NCBI GenBank assembly: GCA_021827365.1
Contig: JAKAWK010000012.1
Span: 1 to 33,480 of the forward strand
Source: Nitrospirota bacterium
GTDB lineage: Bacteria > Nitrospirota > Leptospirillia > Leptospirillales > Leptospirillaceae
DNA: 33,480 bases
Direction of reading: 5' to 3'
Part shown: in pieces, positions 16,526-25,416 of the stretch
How the letters are laid out: every line of letters starts with the position of its first letter
Position numbering within the stretch: the first letter of the stretch is position 1
Notes under the pieces: model-generated
Told to the model about the DNA's origin: nothing
Seen by the model: the letters and a program-made list of their open reading frames with translations, nothing else
Database searches by the model: none
Translations under genes and position numbers: made by a program

Positions 16526-17703
16526 GCGGACGCGGATTCAAAATTCTTTACCTCATGACCGAGCCCTTCGGCATGGGCGGAGTCCAGAGCGATCTCAAGG
16601 CCCTGGGCCCCCATTTCGTCTCCCGGGGCCACGAAGTGGTGGTCGCCTGCCCCGAGGGGGACCAGCTCCCGGTCCTTGAAAAGGGCGGGGTCCGCCACGT
16701 GCCCTTCACCGTCCACTTCCGGACACCGGGGGAATTCCGCGCCCAGGCCAAAAGCCTGAAGGAACTGATCGAACAGGTCCGGCCCTCGGTTTTGGCTCCC
16801 CAGTCGATCCGGGCCTCCTGGGTCTGCCACGCCGCAGCCAAAACCCTTCCCATCGCCCGGGTGACCACCGTCCACAACATCCACACCAACGCCAACGCAC
16901 TCTTTGCCGGCGTGATTTTAAACCGGGCCTCCCATCTTGTGATCTTCGAGTCGGACCACGAGCAAAAAAGGCTTTTACGTCTCGGTCTCTCCGGAAAGAA
17001 GACCCGTGTCATCCCCAGCGGGATCGACACCCGGACCTTCTACCGGGAGGAACGGACCACAGCTCCCAGGCTTAGATCCCTTCTTCCCGGGATCGGGCCC
17101 GAGACGGTGATCTTCGGCTGTGTCGCAAGACTCAGCGAAGAAAAGGCCCACAAGGATCTCCTGGGGGCCTTCTCCATCGTCCGGAAATCTTACCCCGATA
17201 CCCGGCTCGTGCTCGTGGGGGACGGTCCTCTCAGGGCGGATCTCGAAGGCCGGGCCCGGTCCCTGGGGATTCTTCCCTTCGTCCACTTCGCCGGACAGCG
17301 CACAAACATCCGGGAGTGGCTCAACCTCTTTGACGTCTTCACCCTGGCCTCGACGCGGGAGTCCCTGCCCCGGGCGGCCCGGGAGGCGATGGCCTGCGGC
17401 CTTCCCGTCATCGCCACCCGGGTGGGGGCGACACGGGAGGCGGTCCGGGACGGAGAGAACGGCCTTCTGGTCCCCCCCTCGAATGTCGACGCCTTGGCCC
17501 GGGCCATGCTCCATCTCCTCTACGACCCCCAAGTCAGGCTGCGGATGGGGGAGAGGAGCCTTGCCATGATCGCCGAGCGTTTCAGCGAGGACCGGTGGTT
17601 TGCCGACAACGAAGCGGTTTATATTGCGGCCTCCTCACTTGCAGGCCAGAAGGACCCGGGAGCCATCGGGACGGCGCTCCTTATGCGGGCGGGGGTTCCG
17701 TGA
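16522..17703 (+). CDS. GT4 family glycosyltransferase (GT-B fold) C
   Basis: This is a third complete GT4 transferase, 393 aa. Its parts are: N-terminal KILYLMTEPFGMGGVQSDL with the glycine-rich acceptor loop, TVHNIHTNANALFAG, PSGIDTRTFY, FGCVARLSEEKAHKDL at the domain hinge, the EX7E motif in TRESLPRAAREAM, and IATRVGATREAV in the donor site. ATG 16522 overlaps the preceding stop (ATGA). The frame is open upstream to 16264, but that part overlaps the deacetylase and is not coding. It likely extends the lipid-linked repeat unit. Its place between two deacetylases suggests that the sugar it adds may be an amino sugar that is then de-acetylated, which is speculative. Confidence 0.88.
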   Translation: MSGRGFKILYLMTEPFGMGGVQSDLKALGPHFVSRGHEVVVACPEGDQLPVLEKGGVRHVPFTVHFRTPGEFRAQAKSLKELIEQVRPSVLAPQSIRASWVCHAAAKTLPIARVTTVHNIHTNANALFAGVILNRASHLVIFESDHEQKRLLRLGLSGKKTRVIPSGIDTRTFYREERTTAPRLRSLLPGIGPETVIFGCVARLSEEKAHKDLLGAFSIVRKSYPDTRLVLVGDGPLRADLEGRARSLGILPFVHFAGQRTNIREWLNLFDVFTLASTRESLPRAAREAMACGLPVIATRVGATREAVRDGENGLLVPPSNVDALARAMLHLLYDPQVRLRMGERSLAMIAERFSEDRWFADNEAVYIAASSLAGQKDPGAIGTALLMRAGVP

Positions 17704-18857
17704 TCCCGGTCGCCGCCGTCCTCTTCTGGCTCTTCGTCTTTCTTTTTCTCTATCCCCTTGTCCTCTATCCCGGGCTGATCTGCCTTCTTTCACGCCTCTT
17801 TCCCCGCCCCGTGAGGAAGGGACGCCCGGAGGCGCTTCCCCGGGTGAGCGTCGTCATTCCCGCCCACAACGAGGAGAAGGTGGTGGCGGCGAAGATCGAA
17901 AACACCCTGGCTTTAGACTATCCCGCCGACCGTCTCGAGATCCTTCTGGCCTCGGACGGCTCGACCGACCGGACGGCCGAAATCGCCCGCCGGACGACTC
18001 ACCCCTCCTTCCGCTTCCTCGATTTTCCCGTGCGCCGGGGCAAGCTCCAGGTCCTGACAGACACGGTTGCCCAGGCCAGGGGAGAGCTCGTGGTCCTGAC
18101 CGACACCTCGGCAATTCTGGACCCCGATGCCCTCCTCCGGGCGGTAGAGGATTTTTCCGATCCCGGGGTGGGATGCGTGGCCGGGCGCTACCGCATTGCC
18201 CGGGAGATGACCCCGGAGCTCGACTCTCGCGGGGAGAGCGAGCGGGGATACTTCGAGTTCGAGATCCTCCAGCGCATCTGTGAAAGCCGTTTTCATTCGA
18301 CGCTCGGAGCCCACGGGGCCTTCTACATGGTCCGAAGGTCCCTCTTCCCCGAGGTTCCCGCCGGAACCATCAACGACGACTTCGTGATCCCCATGCTGAT
18401 CCTTTCCCGGGGCTTCCGGACCGTCTACGAGGAGAAGGCGGTGGCCTTCGAGATCCATCTCGCCACGGTGAAAAGCGAGTTCCGACGCCGGATCCGGATC
18501 TCCCACGGCAACTTCCAGCAGATCGCCCTGCTCCTTCCACTCCTTCTGCGGGCGAAAGACCTCCGGGCCCTTTTCGTCTTCCTCTCCCACAAGGGGATCA
18601 GGGCCTTCCAGCCCTTCACGCTCCTGGGCCTCCTCGTCACCTCGGCCCTTCTTCCCGGGTGGCCCTACCGGCTCTTCTTCCTTCTCCAGGTCCTCTTCTA
18701 TCTCCTGGGCCTCCTGGCCCTGGTTCGTCCCGCAAGCGGACGTCTTCTCGCCCTTCCTCTCTATTTCCTGACGGGAAACGCCGCCATCGTCCTGGGATTT
18801 GTCCGCCAGCTCCGGCAGGGAAGCCGGCCTGCAAGACTTCAGTGGGAGAAGTCATGA
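17700..18857 (+). CDS. Membrane-bound GT2 glycosyltransferase (cellulose-synthase-like)
   Basis: This is a family 2 processive-type or membrane-tethered transferase, 385 aa. One N-terminal transmembrane helix (residues ~3-28) precedes a GT-A domain: VSVVIPAHNEE, ASDGSTDRT, the VVLTDTSAI metal-binding region, NDDFVIPM for the catalytic base, and RRRIRISHGN in place of the QxxRW-type motif. Two to three C-terminal helices (~305-370) follow. The arrangement matches IcaA/BcsA-like short transferases. The start is GTG 17700, overlapping the upstream stop (GTGA); an open frame to 17595 is a shadow. It could build a homopolymer backbone or add one residue. Deacetylase genes on both sides recall poly-N-acetylglucosamine-type systems, but this is not conclusive. 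Confidence 0.82.
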   Translation: MIPVAAVLFWLFVFLFLYPLVLYPGLICLLSRLFPRPVRKGRPEALPRVSVVIPAHNEEKVVAAKIENTLALDYPADRLEILLASDGSTDRTAEIARRTTHPSFRFLDFPVRRGKLQVLTDTVAQARGELVVLTDTSAILDPDALLRAVEDFSDPGVGCVAGRYRIAREMTPELDSRGESERGYFEFEILQRICESRFHSTLGAHGAFYMVRRSLFPEVPAGTINDDFVIPMLILSRGFRTVYEEKAVAFEIHLATVKSEFRRRIRISHGNFQQIALLLPLLLRAKDLRALFVFLSHKGIRAFQPFTLLGLLVTSALLPGWPYRLFFLLQVLFYLLGLLALVRPASGRLLALPLYFLTGNAAIVLGFVRQLRQGSRPARLQWEKS

Positions 18858-19645
18858 GGCCGGTCCTTCTCCTGATGTACCACCAGATCGTGCCCGAGGG
18901 GGCGCCCCCCGGGTGGGTTCCGGCGCCCCTCGCTGATTCCCGCTACGGTGTGGGCGAGCGGGACTTCGTCCGCCAGATGGCTCATTTAAGTGAGGAAGGG
19001 TACCCGCTCCTGTCCCTTGACTCCCTGCTGGATCCGGAGACCCTAGAGGAGAAGGGGGAGCCTGGGCGACCGGCGATCGTCGTCACCTTCGACGACGGCT
19101 ACGAGAGCGATTTTAAATTGGCCTCCCCTGTCCTCTCGAAATTCGGGATCCCGGCGACCTTTTTCGTCTCAACCGGACACATCGGCGCCCCCGGCATGAT
19201 GACCGAATCCATGGTGGCCGAACTTTCCGCCCGTCCGATCTTCCGGATCGGGGCCCACGGGGAGAGCCACCGGTTCCTCTCGGAGCTTTCCGGGGAAGAA
19301 TGCGAGGGAGAACTCGTCCGTTCCCTCTCCCGGGTCCGGGAGCTCACCGGACAGAAGAGTGTGGCGATGTCCGCCCCCGGAGGGCGCACCGACAGCCGGG
19401 TCGCGGCCCTGGCCAGAGGGGCGGGCTTTTTGGCCCTTGCCACATCGCGGCCGGGCCTTCACGAAGATTCGGGAGATCTTTTCTCCCTCCCCCGTCTCCC
19501 TGTTCTGGGCCGCCATTCCCTCGGGAGCTTTGCCGCCCTTCTTGATCCCGCCTCCGTCGCTCACCGGGCCGACCGGTGGCTCAGGAGGGCCAAACAGGGG
19601 CTCCGCGCACTTCTTTCCGGGACGACTCCCAAAAATGGAGGCTGA
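18854..19645 (+). CDS. NodB-type polysaccharide deacetylase (CE4) 3
   Basis: This is a third CE4 family deacetylase, 263 aa, without a signal peptide. LLLMYHQIVPEG opens the fold. TFDDGY at 78-83 gives D80 and D81. HGESH supplies H135 and H139. SAPGGRTDSRV is the later groove motif. The metal triad is therefore complete even though the second motif is less canonical than in the two other deacetylases. ATG 18854 overlaps the membrane GT2 stop (ATGA), which indicates coupled translation and perhaps action on the product of that transferase. The frame is open upstream to 18659, but this overlaps the GT2 gene. Confidence 0.85.
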   Translation: MRPVLLLMYHQIVPEGAPPGWVPAPLADSRYGVGERDFVRQMAHLSEEGYPLLSLDSLLDPETLEEKGEPGRPAIVVTFDDGYESDFKLASPVLSKFGIPATFFVSTGHIGAPGMMTESMVAELSARPIFRIGAHGESHRFLSELSGEECEGELVRSLSRVRELTGQKSVAMSAPGGRTDSRVAALARGAGFLALATSRPGLHEDSGDLFSLPRLPVLGRHSLGSFAALLDPASVAHRADRWLRRAKQGLRALLSGTTPKNGG

Positions 19646-19649
19646 TCCC

Positions 19650-21149
19650 ATGAAGTCCCGAATCCTCCTTCTGGGAGTCGGGGGCCTGTCCCTCGAACTC
19701 CTCGATCCCCTGATCCACAACGGCTGGCTCCCCAATCTCGAGTTTCTTTTGGGGAGGGGCGTGGTGGGTCCCCTCATCTCGGATCTTCCTCCCTTCGCGG
19801 CGCTGGAATGGTCGACCCTCCTCTCCGGAGAAGGCCCGGGAACCACGGGGTTTCTCGAGGGATGGCGCAAGGGCTCCGGCACCTACTTTCCGGAGATCGC
19901 GAATCTCTCCGCCTTGGCCCGGCGGTCTTCCCGGTTTCTCCTGGCCCGGAGCTCTCGCGAGGCAGCCCTGGTAGGGGTGCCCCTTCCGGCAGATCCCGGC
20001 CCGCTCCCCTCCGAGGAGTCGATCCAGCTTTTCCGATGGGAGGAAGGACGCCTTGCGGTCCGCTCCCTCTCCGTCCCCTCCGTCAATTTCCCGGGTACGC
20101 AGGAGTCTGAGACTCCGGAAGGGTATCTGGAGGGGGCGGTCCGGCGCATGATCGCCCTCTCCGTTTCGGTGGCCCGGACGGTGCGGGATTCCGGGGCCCG
20201 GATGGTCGCTGTCCATTTCGCAGGGCTCGACCGGATCCTCTCCCGCTTTCACAAGGACATCGTTTCCGCCCTCCTTGGACATAACGACCGGGGACTCGAG
20301 GCGCTCCTGCGCCAGTTCTTCCGGGTCTTTGACGACGTCCTCGGAACTGTCATCGAAATCACCCGGAGGACCGACAGCCTGATCATGCTGGCGAGTCCCC
20401 ACGGTTTCGTGCCGGCCCGCCGGGTCATAAACCTCAATGCCTTTCTCGTCTCCCGGGGCTATCTGGCCCTCCGTACGGAAGCGGTGGGGGAACTCCTTCT
20501 CCGGGAGGTGGCCGCTCCGGTCCTGAGAGCGATGAAGCTCGAGCGGGGGCGAGTCAGAAAGATCCTGAATCGACCGGCCCTCCAGGATGTGGTGGACCGG
20601 ACAGGCTCCCTTCTGAGTTCCGAGATCGGTCTTTTCGACTGGAGCCGCACCCGCGCCTTCGCCCTTTCCCGGACCGGGATCACGTTGAACGTCAAGGGAG
20701 TGGAGAGCCAGGGAACGGTCAATCCGGGTCCCGAGGAGCGGGCCCTTGGGGAAGAGATCCGCGAGGCCCTTCTCACTCTTGCCGATCCGGCGACGGGACG
20801 GACCCCTCTCCGGGAAGTTTTGTGGCGGGAGGAGCTCTTCGGAGGGCCGGGTCTTCCCGAGCTTCCCCATCTCGTGGTCCATGGCCATGATCCCGGCTAT
20901 CTCTTCGAAGACTGGCGGAAGGCCTCTCCCTCCGCCCCGATCTTTGCCGATCCTTGTGACAGGACCGGCTCCCCCGGGGGGCCCGGCTTCTATTGCGTCT
21001 CCGGATCAGGATCCTTCTCGTCCTCCGCCGGAAACCGCCGCCTTGCCCTTCCCCGCCTGCGGACCCTTCCGGAAATTTCGGCCATGATCGCAACAGTCCT
21101 GGACGGAGAGCTCTCATCCGGTCCTGAGGTTTTCTCACAGCTCTCCTGA
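19650..21149 (+). CDS. Alkaline-phosphatase-superfamily (type I phosphodiesterase-like) protein, degenerate metal site
   Basis: The fold matches AP-superfamily phosphohydrolases of the COG3379 kind: LLDPLIHNGWLPNLEFLL, PPFAALEWSTLLSGEGPG (T56 at the nucleophile region), HFAGLDRILSRFH, and HGFVP followed by NLNAFLVSRGYL. Two conserved metal-binding aspartates appear lost. GLDG is replaced by GVGG (residues 9-12), and SDHGF by SPHGF (249-253, P250). It may therefore be inactive or use an altered site. ATG 19650 is preferred because GGAGG lies 8 bp upstream; ATG 19635 and longer frames overlap deacetylase 3. The length is 499 aa. It is the last gene of the operon and is followed within 6 bp by a σ54-type promoter. 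No signal peptide is seen. Confidence 0.75.
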   Translation: MKSRILLLGVGGLSLELLDPLIHNGWLPNLEFLLGRGVVGPLISDLPPFAALEWSTLLSGEGPGTTGFLEGWRKGSGTYFPEIANLSALARRSSRFLLARSSREAALVGVPLPADPGPLPSEESIQLFRWEEGRLAVRSLSVPSVNFPGTQESETPEGYLEGAVRRMIALSVSVARTVRDSGARMVAVHFAGLDRILSRFHKDIVSALLGHNDRGLEALLRQFFRVFDDVLGTVIEITRRTDSLIMLASPHGFVPARRVINLNAFLVSRGYLALRTEAVGELLLREVAAPVLRAMKLERGRVRKILNRPALQDVVDRTGSLLSSEIGLFDWSRTRAFALSRTGITLNVKGVESQGTVNPGPEERALGEEIREALLTLADPATGRTPLREVLWREELFGGPGLPELPHLVVHGHDPGYLFEDWRKASPSAPIFADPCDRTGSPGGPGFYCVSGSGSFSSSAGNRRLALPRLRTLPEISAMIATVLDGELSSGPEVFSQLS

Positions 21150-21154
21150 AATTT

Positions 21155-21170
21155 TGGCAAGGATCTTGCT
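21155..21170 (+). promoter_or_regulatory. σ54 (-24/-12) promoter P4
   Basis: TGGCAA-GGATC-TTGCT has GG at 21156-21157 and GC at 21168-21169, exactly 12 bp apart. The predicted start of transcription is near 21181, 41 bp before the export-protein ATG at 21222. An 8-bp palindrome GAAATTTC lies at 21072-21079, about 80 bp upstream of GG. Confidence 0.8.
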
Positions 21171-21221
21171 CTTCACTCTGCCGATATCATTACTGATCCA
21201 ACCACCTCCTGCGAGGGATTC

Positions 21222-22079
21222 ATGAGAAACAGACTATCGATGTTTGGACGTTCCGGTTTTCTGGGTGGCATCCTCCTTCTGGCATTTGTTATCACAACTC
21301 TTGTCGCGTGGGCTCCCGTCGCCCGGGCCTCCGGACTCTACCGGATCGGCGTGGGGGACTCCCTGTCGGTCAATGTCTGGGACGAGCCCAAGCTGAACGG
21401 CGTCTACAGCGTCCTTCCCGACGGGACGATCACCATGCCCCTGGCCGGGACCTTCCGGGCCTCCGGATACACGGGGCCGGAGCTCTCCCGCCAGATTGCG
21501 AGCCGGCTCTCGGCGGTCTTCCGGAAACGCCCGGAGGTGACAGTGACGATCAAGGGCATGGGAAACAACTTCTTCTATATCTCCGGAGCGGTCGGCAAGG
21601 CGGGGCCTGTGGCCTTTACCCACAACATCCGGCTTCTCCAGGCGATCATCCTGGCCGGAGGGGCCTCTCCCGCGGCCGACGAGGACCATGTGGTCCTGAT
21701 CCGGAACGACCAGCCCCGGACCCTGTCGATCGAAAAGCTCGACCAGGGAAAGGATCTCTCCAACAACATCCGGATCTACCCCCAGGACATCATTATCGTG
21801 CCTTTGAAGACCGACCAGATCTACCTGATGGGGGAGGTCACCGCCCCCGGGGCCTACTATTACAACAAGGGAATGACGGTAATGCAGGCCCTGATCCAGG
21901 CCCACGGGTGGAGCCAGTTTGCATCGACCGGATCGATCCGCGTTATCAGAAGGCAAAAAGACGGGACGAAGAAGATCATTCATATCGACATCGACCATAT
22001 CGAAAACGAGAAAAAAACCGAGCCCAAGGAATATCTGAAGCCCGGGGACGTGATCTACATTCCCCAGCGGATGTTCTGA
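21222..22079 (+). CDS. Polysaccharide export outer-membrane protein (Wza / EpsE type)
   Basis: This protein forms the periplasmic and outer-membrane export channel for the polymer. A hydrophobic signal (~14-32) ends in ARA-SG, so cleavage by signal peptidase I is likely. No lipobox cysteine is present, unlike classical Wza. The Poly_export domain follows (YRIGVGDSLSVNVWDEPKLNG, VLPDGTITMPLAG, ~40-125). SLBB-type segments come next (FFYISGAVGKAGPVAF and IYLMGEVTAPGAYYY, ~127-250). The C-terminus is DVIYIPQRMF. The length of 285 aa is short for Wza but usual for the exosortase-associated export proteins. GAGGG precedes ATG 21222. It should interact with the Wzc-type co-polymerase encoded two genes downstream. 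Confidence 0.88.
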   Translation: MRNRLSMFGRSGFLGGILLLAFVITTLVAWAPVARASGLYRIGVGDSLSVNVWDEPKLNGVYSVLPDGTITMPLAGTFRASGYTGPELSRQIASRLSAVFRKRPEVTVTIKGMGNNFFYISGAVGKAGPVAFTHNIRLLQAIILAGGASPAADEDHVVLIRNDQPRTLSIEKLDQGKDLSNNIRIYPQDIIIVPLKTDQIYLMGEVTAPGAYYYNKGMTVMQALIQAHGWSQFASTGSIRVIRRQKDGTKKIIHIDIDHIENEKKTEPKEYLKPGDVIYIPQRMF

Positions 22080-22110
22080 TGGCGAAGACGAAACTTCGGG
22101 ACCGCCTATC

Positions 22111-23451
22111 ATGATCCGACTCTTCAACCACTATATTTCGATCGGGGTTCTGGCCGTCCTCCTGGGGGACATGGCCTTTGCGGGACTTGCCCTATGGATC
22201 CTGACCCTTCTCTCCGGGAGTTTTCCCCTGCTGGCGTTCGAGCACCCTCTGGCCACTGGAGTCTTCTGGATCCTGACCCTGGCCTTTCTCTTCTTCCAGG
22301 GAGGGCTTTATGATCCGATAAGCTTCGAGGTGGACCGCCGGAACATGATCCGCCTCGTTTCGGCCTTCGTCCTTCTGGGAGGGGTCGGAGTTCTGGCCAT
22401 GAAGTTTGTTCCGGCGATCCGGATGGGGTGGCGGGGATCGCTTTCTCTCACCCTCCTGACCTTTGCCCTGGTGGCCCTCTGGCGCTGGGTTCTGGTCCTG
22501 CGGCTTCCGGTCCACGAATGGAAACGGAGCACCCTGATTCTGGGGACGGGACAGATCGCCAGAATATTCGAGGAGCTGAACCGCTTTCGGCACAATATCC
22601 GGATCCAGGCCGTGGTCGATGCCCCGAGGATCAAGGAGATGAACCTCGCGCGCTACGCGATTGATCACAAGATCCATTCCATCGTGATCTCCCTCAAGGA
22701 CCGCCGGGGGACTCTTCCGATCCACGAGATCCTGGAGTGCAAGATGAACGGGATCGAGGTGATGGAGTGGCCGACCTTCTATGAAAAGAACATGAACAAG
22801 ATCGACATCATGAACGTGAACCCGAGCCACCTGATCCTGGGAGACGGCTTCCAGCGGAATAGGATCACCGTCGTGATCAAGGGGGTCACGGACCGGGTGA
22901 TGGCCCTGGCGGGCCTCCTGCTCTTCGCCCCTTTCGGAGCCCTCATTGCCCTGGCGATCAAGATGAACAGCCCCGGTCCGGTCCTCTACAGCCAGGAGCG
23001 GGTGGGACTAAACGGCAAGACCTTCCGGATTTACAAGTTCCGCTCGATGGTGGTCGATGCCGAGAAGAACCGGACCCCCCAGTGGGCCTCCGAGCAGGAT
23101 CCCCGGATCACGAAGGTCGGGCGGTTTCTCCGGAAGACCCGCTTGGACGAGGTTCCCCAGCTCATCAATATCCTGAAGGGAGAGATGAGCTTCATCGGTC
23201 CCAGGCCCGAGCGCCCTTTCTTTGTCGAAGAGCTCGAAAAATGCATCCCCTTCTACGGCCTCCGGCACGTGACCAAGCCGGGGCTCTCGGGGTGGGCCCA
23301 GATCCGCTACCGCTACGGGGCGACGGTGGAGGACGCGGTCAAGAAACTGGAGTACGATCTCTACTACATCAAGAACCTTTCGATCTTCCTGGATCTCATG
23401 ATCTTCATGGAGACGATCCAGGTGATCCTCTTCGGCAAGGGAAGCCGTTAG
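22111..23451 (+). CDS. Undecaprenyl-phosphate sugar-1-phosphate transferase (EpsB / WcaJ type)
   Basis: This enzyme transfers a sugar-1-phosphate from a nucleotide sugar to undecaprenyl phosphate, starting repeat-unit assembly. The N-terminus MIRLFNHYIS matches the exosortase-associated EpsB subgroup. Four to five transmembrane helices (~8-125) and a CoA-binding-like Rossmann region (STLILGTGQIARIF) follow. The catalytic bacterial sugar transferase domain is C-terminal (~240-446): YSQERVGLNGKTFRIYKFRSM, TRLDEVPQLINILKGEMSFIGPRP and KPGLSGWAQI. The length is 446 aa. ATG 22111 overlaps the stop of an 11-codon frame (22079-22114) that itself starts on the stop of the export gene. The EpsB name is by family resemblance. 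Confidence 0.88.
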   Translation: MIRLFNHYISIGVLAVLLGDMAFAGLALWILTLLSGSFPLLAFEHPLATGVFWILTLAFLFFQGGLYDPISFEVDRRNMIRLVSAFVLLGGVGVLAMKFVPAIRMGWRGSLSLTLLTFALVALWRWVLVLRLPVHEWKRSTLILGTGQIARIFEELNRFRHNIRIQAVVDAPRIKEMNLARYAIDHKIHSIVISLKDRRGTLPIHEILECKMNGIEVMEWPTFYEKNMNKIDIMNVNPSHLILGDGFQRNRITVVIKGVTDRVMALAGLLLFAPFGALIALAIKMNSPGPVLYSQERVGLNGKTFRIYKFRSMVVDAEKNRTPQWASEQDPRITKVGRFLRKTRLDEVPQLINILKGEMSFIGPRPERPFFVEELEKCIPFYGLRHVTKPGLSGWAQIRYRYGATVEDAVKKLEYDLYYIKNLSIFLDLMIFMETIQVILFGKGSR

Positions 23452-23463
23452 CGAAGGAGTTCC

Positions 23464-25416
23464 ATGCAGTCCCTCGACCTCAAGACCCTCATCTCGCTGG
23501 CCTGGCTCGCGGTTCGGCGCTACAAGATTCTGTCGGTGATGACCTTTTTCGTCATTGTTATTCCGGTAGTCCTGGTGGCGATGACCAAGAAGCCGGTCTA
23601 TGTGGCCCGGGCCACGGTGCTCATCAAGGAAAACAACTACGCCTCCTCCGATCTCGGCAACCACCTGCACACCCCCCGGGGGCTCGGAATCCAGTTTGCG
23701 ATTTTGAAAAGCCAGTATCTTGCGGGCCGGGTGGTGGACAACCTCCCCAAGGACACCCTCCGGGATCTCGAGGAGCACGCCGAATACAACGATATCCAGG
23801 GCAAGCTCATCAACCTGATCCGGACGACTCTCGGACGCCCTCCCATCGTGATCGATCCCAAATCCCGGGCCTCGATGGAGCTTCGGAACGCCCGCATGGG
23901 CTTTCACAGCATCGGACGGGGAGGAATCATCCGGATCGAGGGAGAGTCGGTCGACCCCAATGTCGCCCTCTCGCTCGTGAACGCCTATATCGATGCCTTC
24001 AAGGAGACTTCAAGCCATTTTGCCCTCGAGCAGCAGGCCGACCTCGACAAGAGCCTCTCGCTCCAGATGCTGAATGCCCGGAGCCTCCTCAAGAAGAGCG
24101 AAGAGGATCTTCTGGACTTCCAGAACCAGATGGAGAAAAAGAACGGCAAGAAACACCGTCCGGTCGATGTTTCATCCTACCTCTCCCAGGAGACGGGAAT
24201 GTTGACGGCCCTGAGAGCCCGCAAGGCGGAGCTTCTTCTGCGGGAGACCGAATCCCACCCCGATGTTCTGATGGTCAGCGAAGAGATCCATGAACTCGAG
24301 AAAAAGGTCGGCGCTCTCCATGCCATGACTGGAACCAACGGCCAGACCGACGTCTCCGGATCGGCCTGGGAAAACTTTCTCGAATCCAATATCAAAATGG
24401 ACAAGGGGCTTCTTTCCGATCTCGAACAGGAGCGCTCCTCTGCCCGTATCACGGCTGATTCGAACCTCGAGAACCTGATCGTGATCGATCCGGCCACCCG
24501 GCCCACCCGGCCCGAAATGGCCAAGGGGCTCAAGATCGGGATCATGGGGCTCATGGGAGGCCTTGGGGGCTCGGTCGCCCTCCCATTCCTCCTTGTCTTC
24601 TTCCGGCGCCCGGTCCAGGGCGAGTCCCACATCAAGAATCTCTCGGGGCTCCCCAATTTTGCCAATATTCCGCGGGTTCCCCCCCGTCTTGTCCCGGAGA
24701 AAAACGGGTACCGGATCCCCCGTATCGACCAGAAGGCCGAGGTGGAATCCCTCTGGATCTTCCAGAAGGAATTCGAGTCGATGTTCTTTCGGATGAAGAA
24801 ACTCTTCAAGCACCAGAACGGACATGTCCTTCTGGTCACCAGCGCCGGCCCCGACGAGGGAAAGAGCATGACCTCCCTCAACCTCGCCCTCACGATGGCC
24901 CATTTCGGCAACCGGGTCATTGTGGTGGACGGCGACACCATCCGGGGCCATCTCTCCCAGAGCCTCAGGGCCTGGAACAGCTTCTCGGCGGACGTCTTTC
25001 TGCCAAAGGGAGAGGGGGCCCCACGGCCCATCGACTGGTCGGAGGGCAATATCGCCGTCGTGACCGTCCCCAAGGATGGTCCCTCCTTCTGGTCGGAGCA
25101 TCCCGAGAACGAAATCTCGAAGTGGTTCGAGATCCTCCGCTTCCAGAGCGATTTCGTCATCATCGATTCGGCTCCGGTTTTGGCCTCGACCGATCTTTTA
25201 GGGCTTGCCTCCTTCGTGGACGCTGCTCTCGTCGTGGCGAGAAACAGCCTAACCCGGGAGCGGGACTTTCTCCGGATGGGATCGATCTTGACCGAGCACC
25301 ACTTCGAGATCATGGGAACGGTCCTCAATGACTCCAAGTCCCCCCACATCCAGTACTCCTATGGCTATGTCCCCGAGAAGGACGGCAGCCGCAAAAAAGC
25401 GCGGAAGGCAGGATGA
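23464..25416 (+). CDS. Wzc-type polysaccharide co-polymerase with fused BY-tyrosine kinase
   Basis: This inner-membrane protein sets chain length and drives export. The N-terminal Wzz domain has a transmembrane helix at ~24-42 and YVARATVLI. A coiled-coil periplasmic region (~195-330) contains the loop to the Pro-rich RPTRPEMAK before the second helix (~358-380). The cytoplasmic bacterial tyrosine kinase has Walker A SAGPDEGKS (460-468, K467), Walker A' VVDGDTIRG and Walker B IIDSAP (D568). The C-terminal tyrosine cluster YSYGY (631-635) is the autophosphorylation target type. In canonical exosortase-A loci the two functions are separate proteins; here they are fused in 650 aa. AAGGAG precedes ATG 23464. 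Its likely phosphatase is the LMW-PTP domain encoded at 11617. Confidence 0.88.
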   Translation: MQSLDLKTLISLAWLAVRRYKILSVMTFFVIVIPVVLVAMTKKPVYVARATVLIKENNYASSDLGNHLHTPRGLGIQFAILKSQYLAGRVVDNLPKDTLRDLEEHAEYNDIQGKLINLIRTTLGRPPIVIDPKSRASMELRNARMGFHSIGRGGIIRIEGESVDPNVALSLVNAYIDAFKETSSHFALEQQADLDKSLSLQMLNARSLLKKSEEDLLDFQNQMEKKNGKKHRPVDVSSYLSQETGMLTALRARKAELLLRETESHPDVLMVSEEIHELEKKVGALHAMTGTNGQTDVSGSAWENFLESNIKMDKGLLSDLEQERSSARITADSNLENLIVIDPATRPTRPEMAKGLKIGIMGLMGGLGGSVALPFLLVFFRRPVQGESHIKNLSGLPNFANIPRVPPRLVPEKNGYRIPRIDQKAEVESLWIFQKEFESMFFRMKKLFKHQNGHVLLVTSAGPDEGKSMTSLNLALTMAHFGNRVIVVDGDTIRGHLSQSLRAWNSFSADVFLPKGEGAPRPIDWSEGNIAVVTVPKDGPSFWSEHPENEISKWFEILRFQSDFVIIDSAPVLASTDLLGLASFVDAALVVARNSLTRERDFLRMGSILTEHHFEIMGTVLNDSKSPHIQYSYGYVPEKDGSRKKARKAG

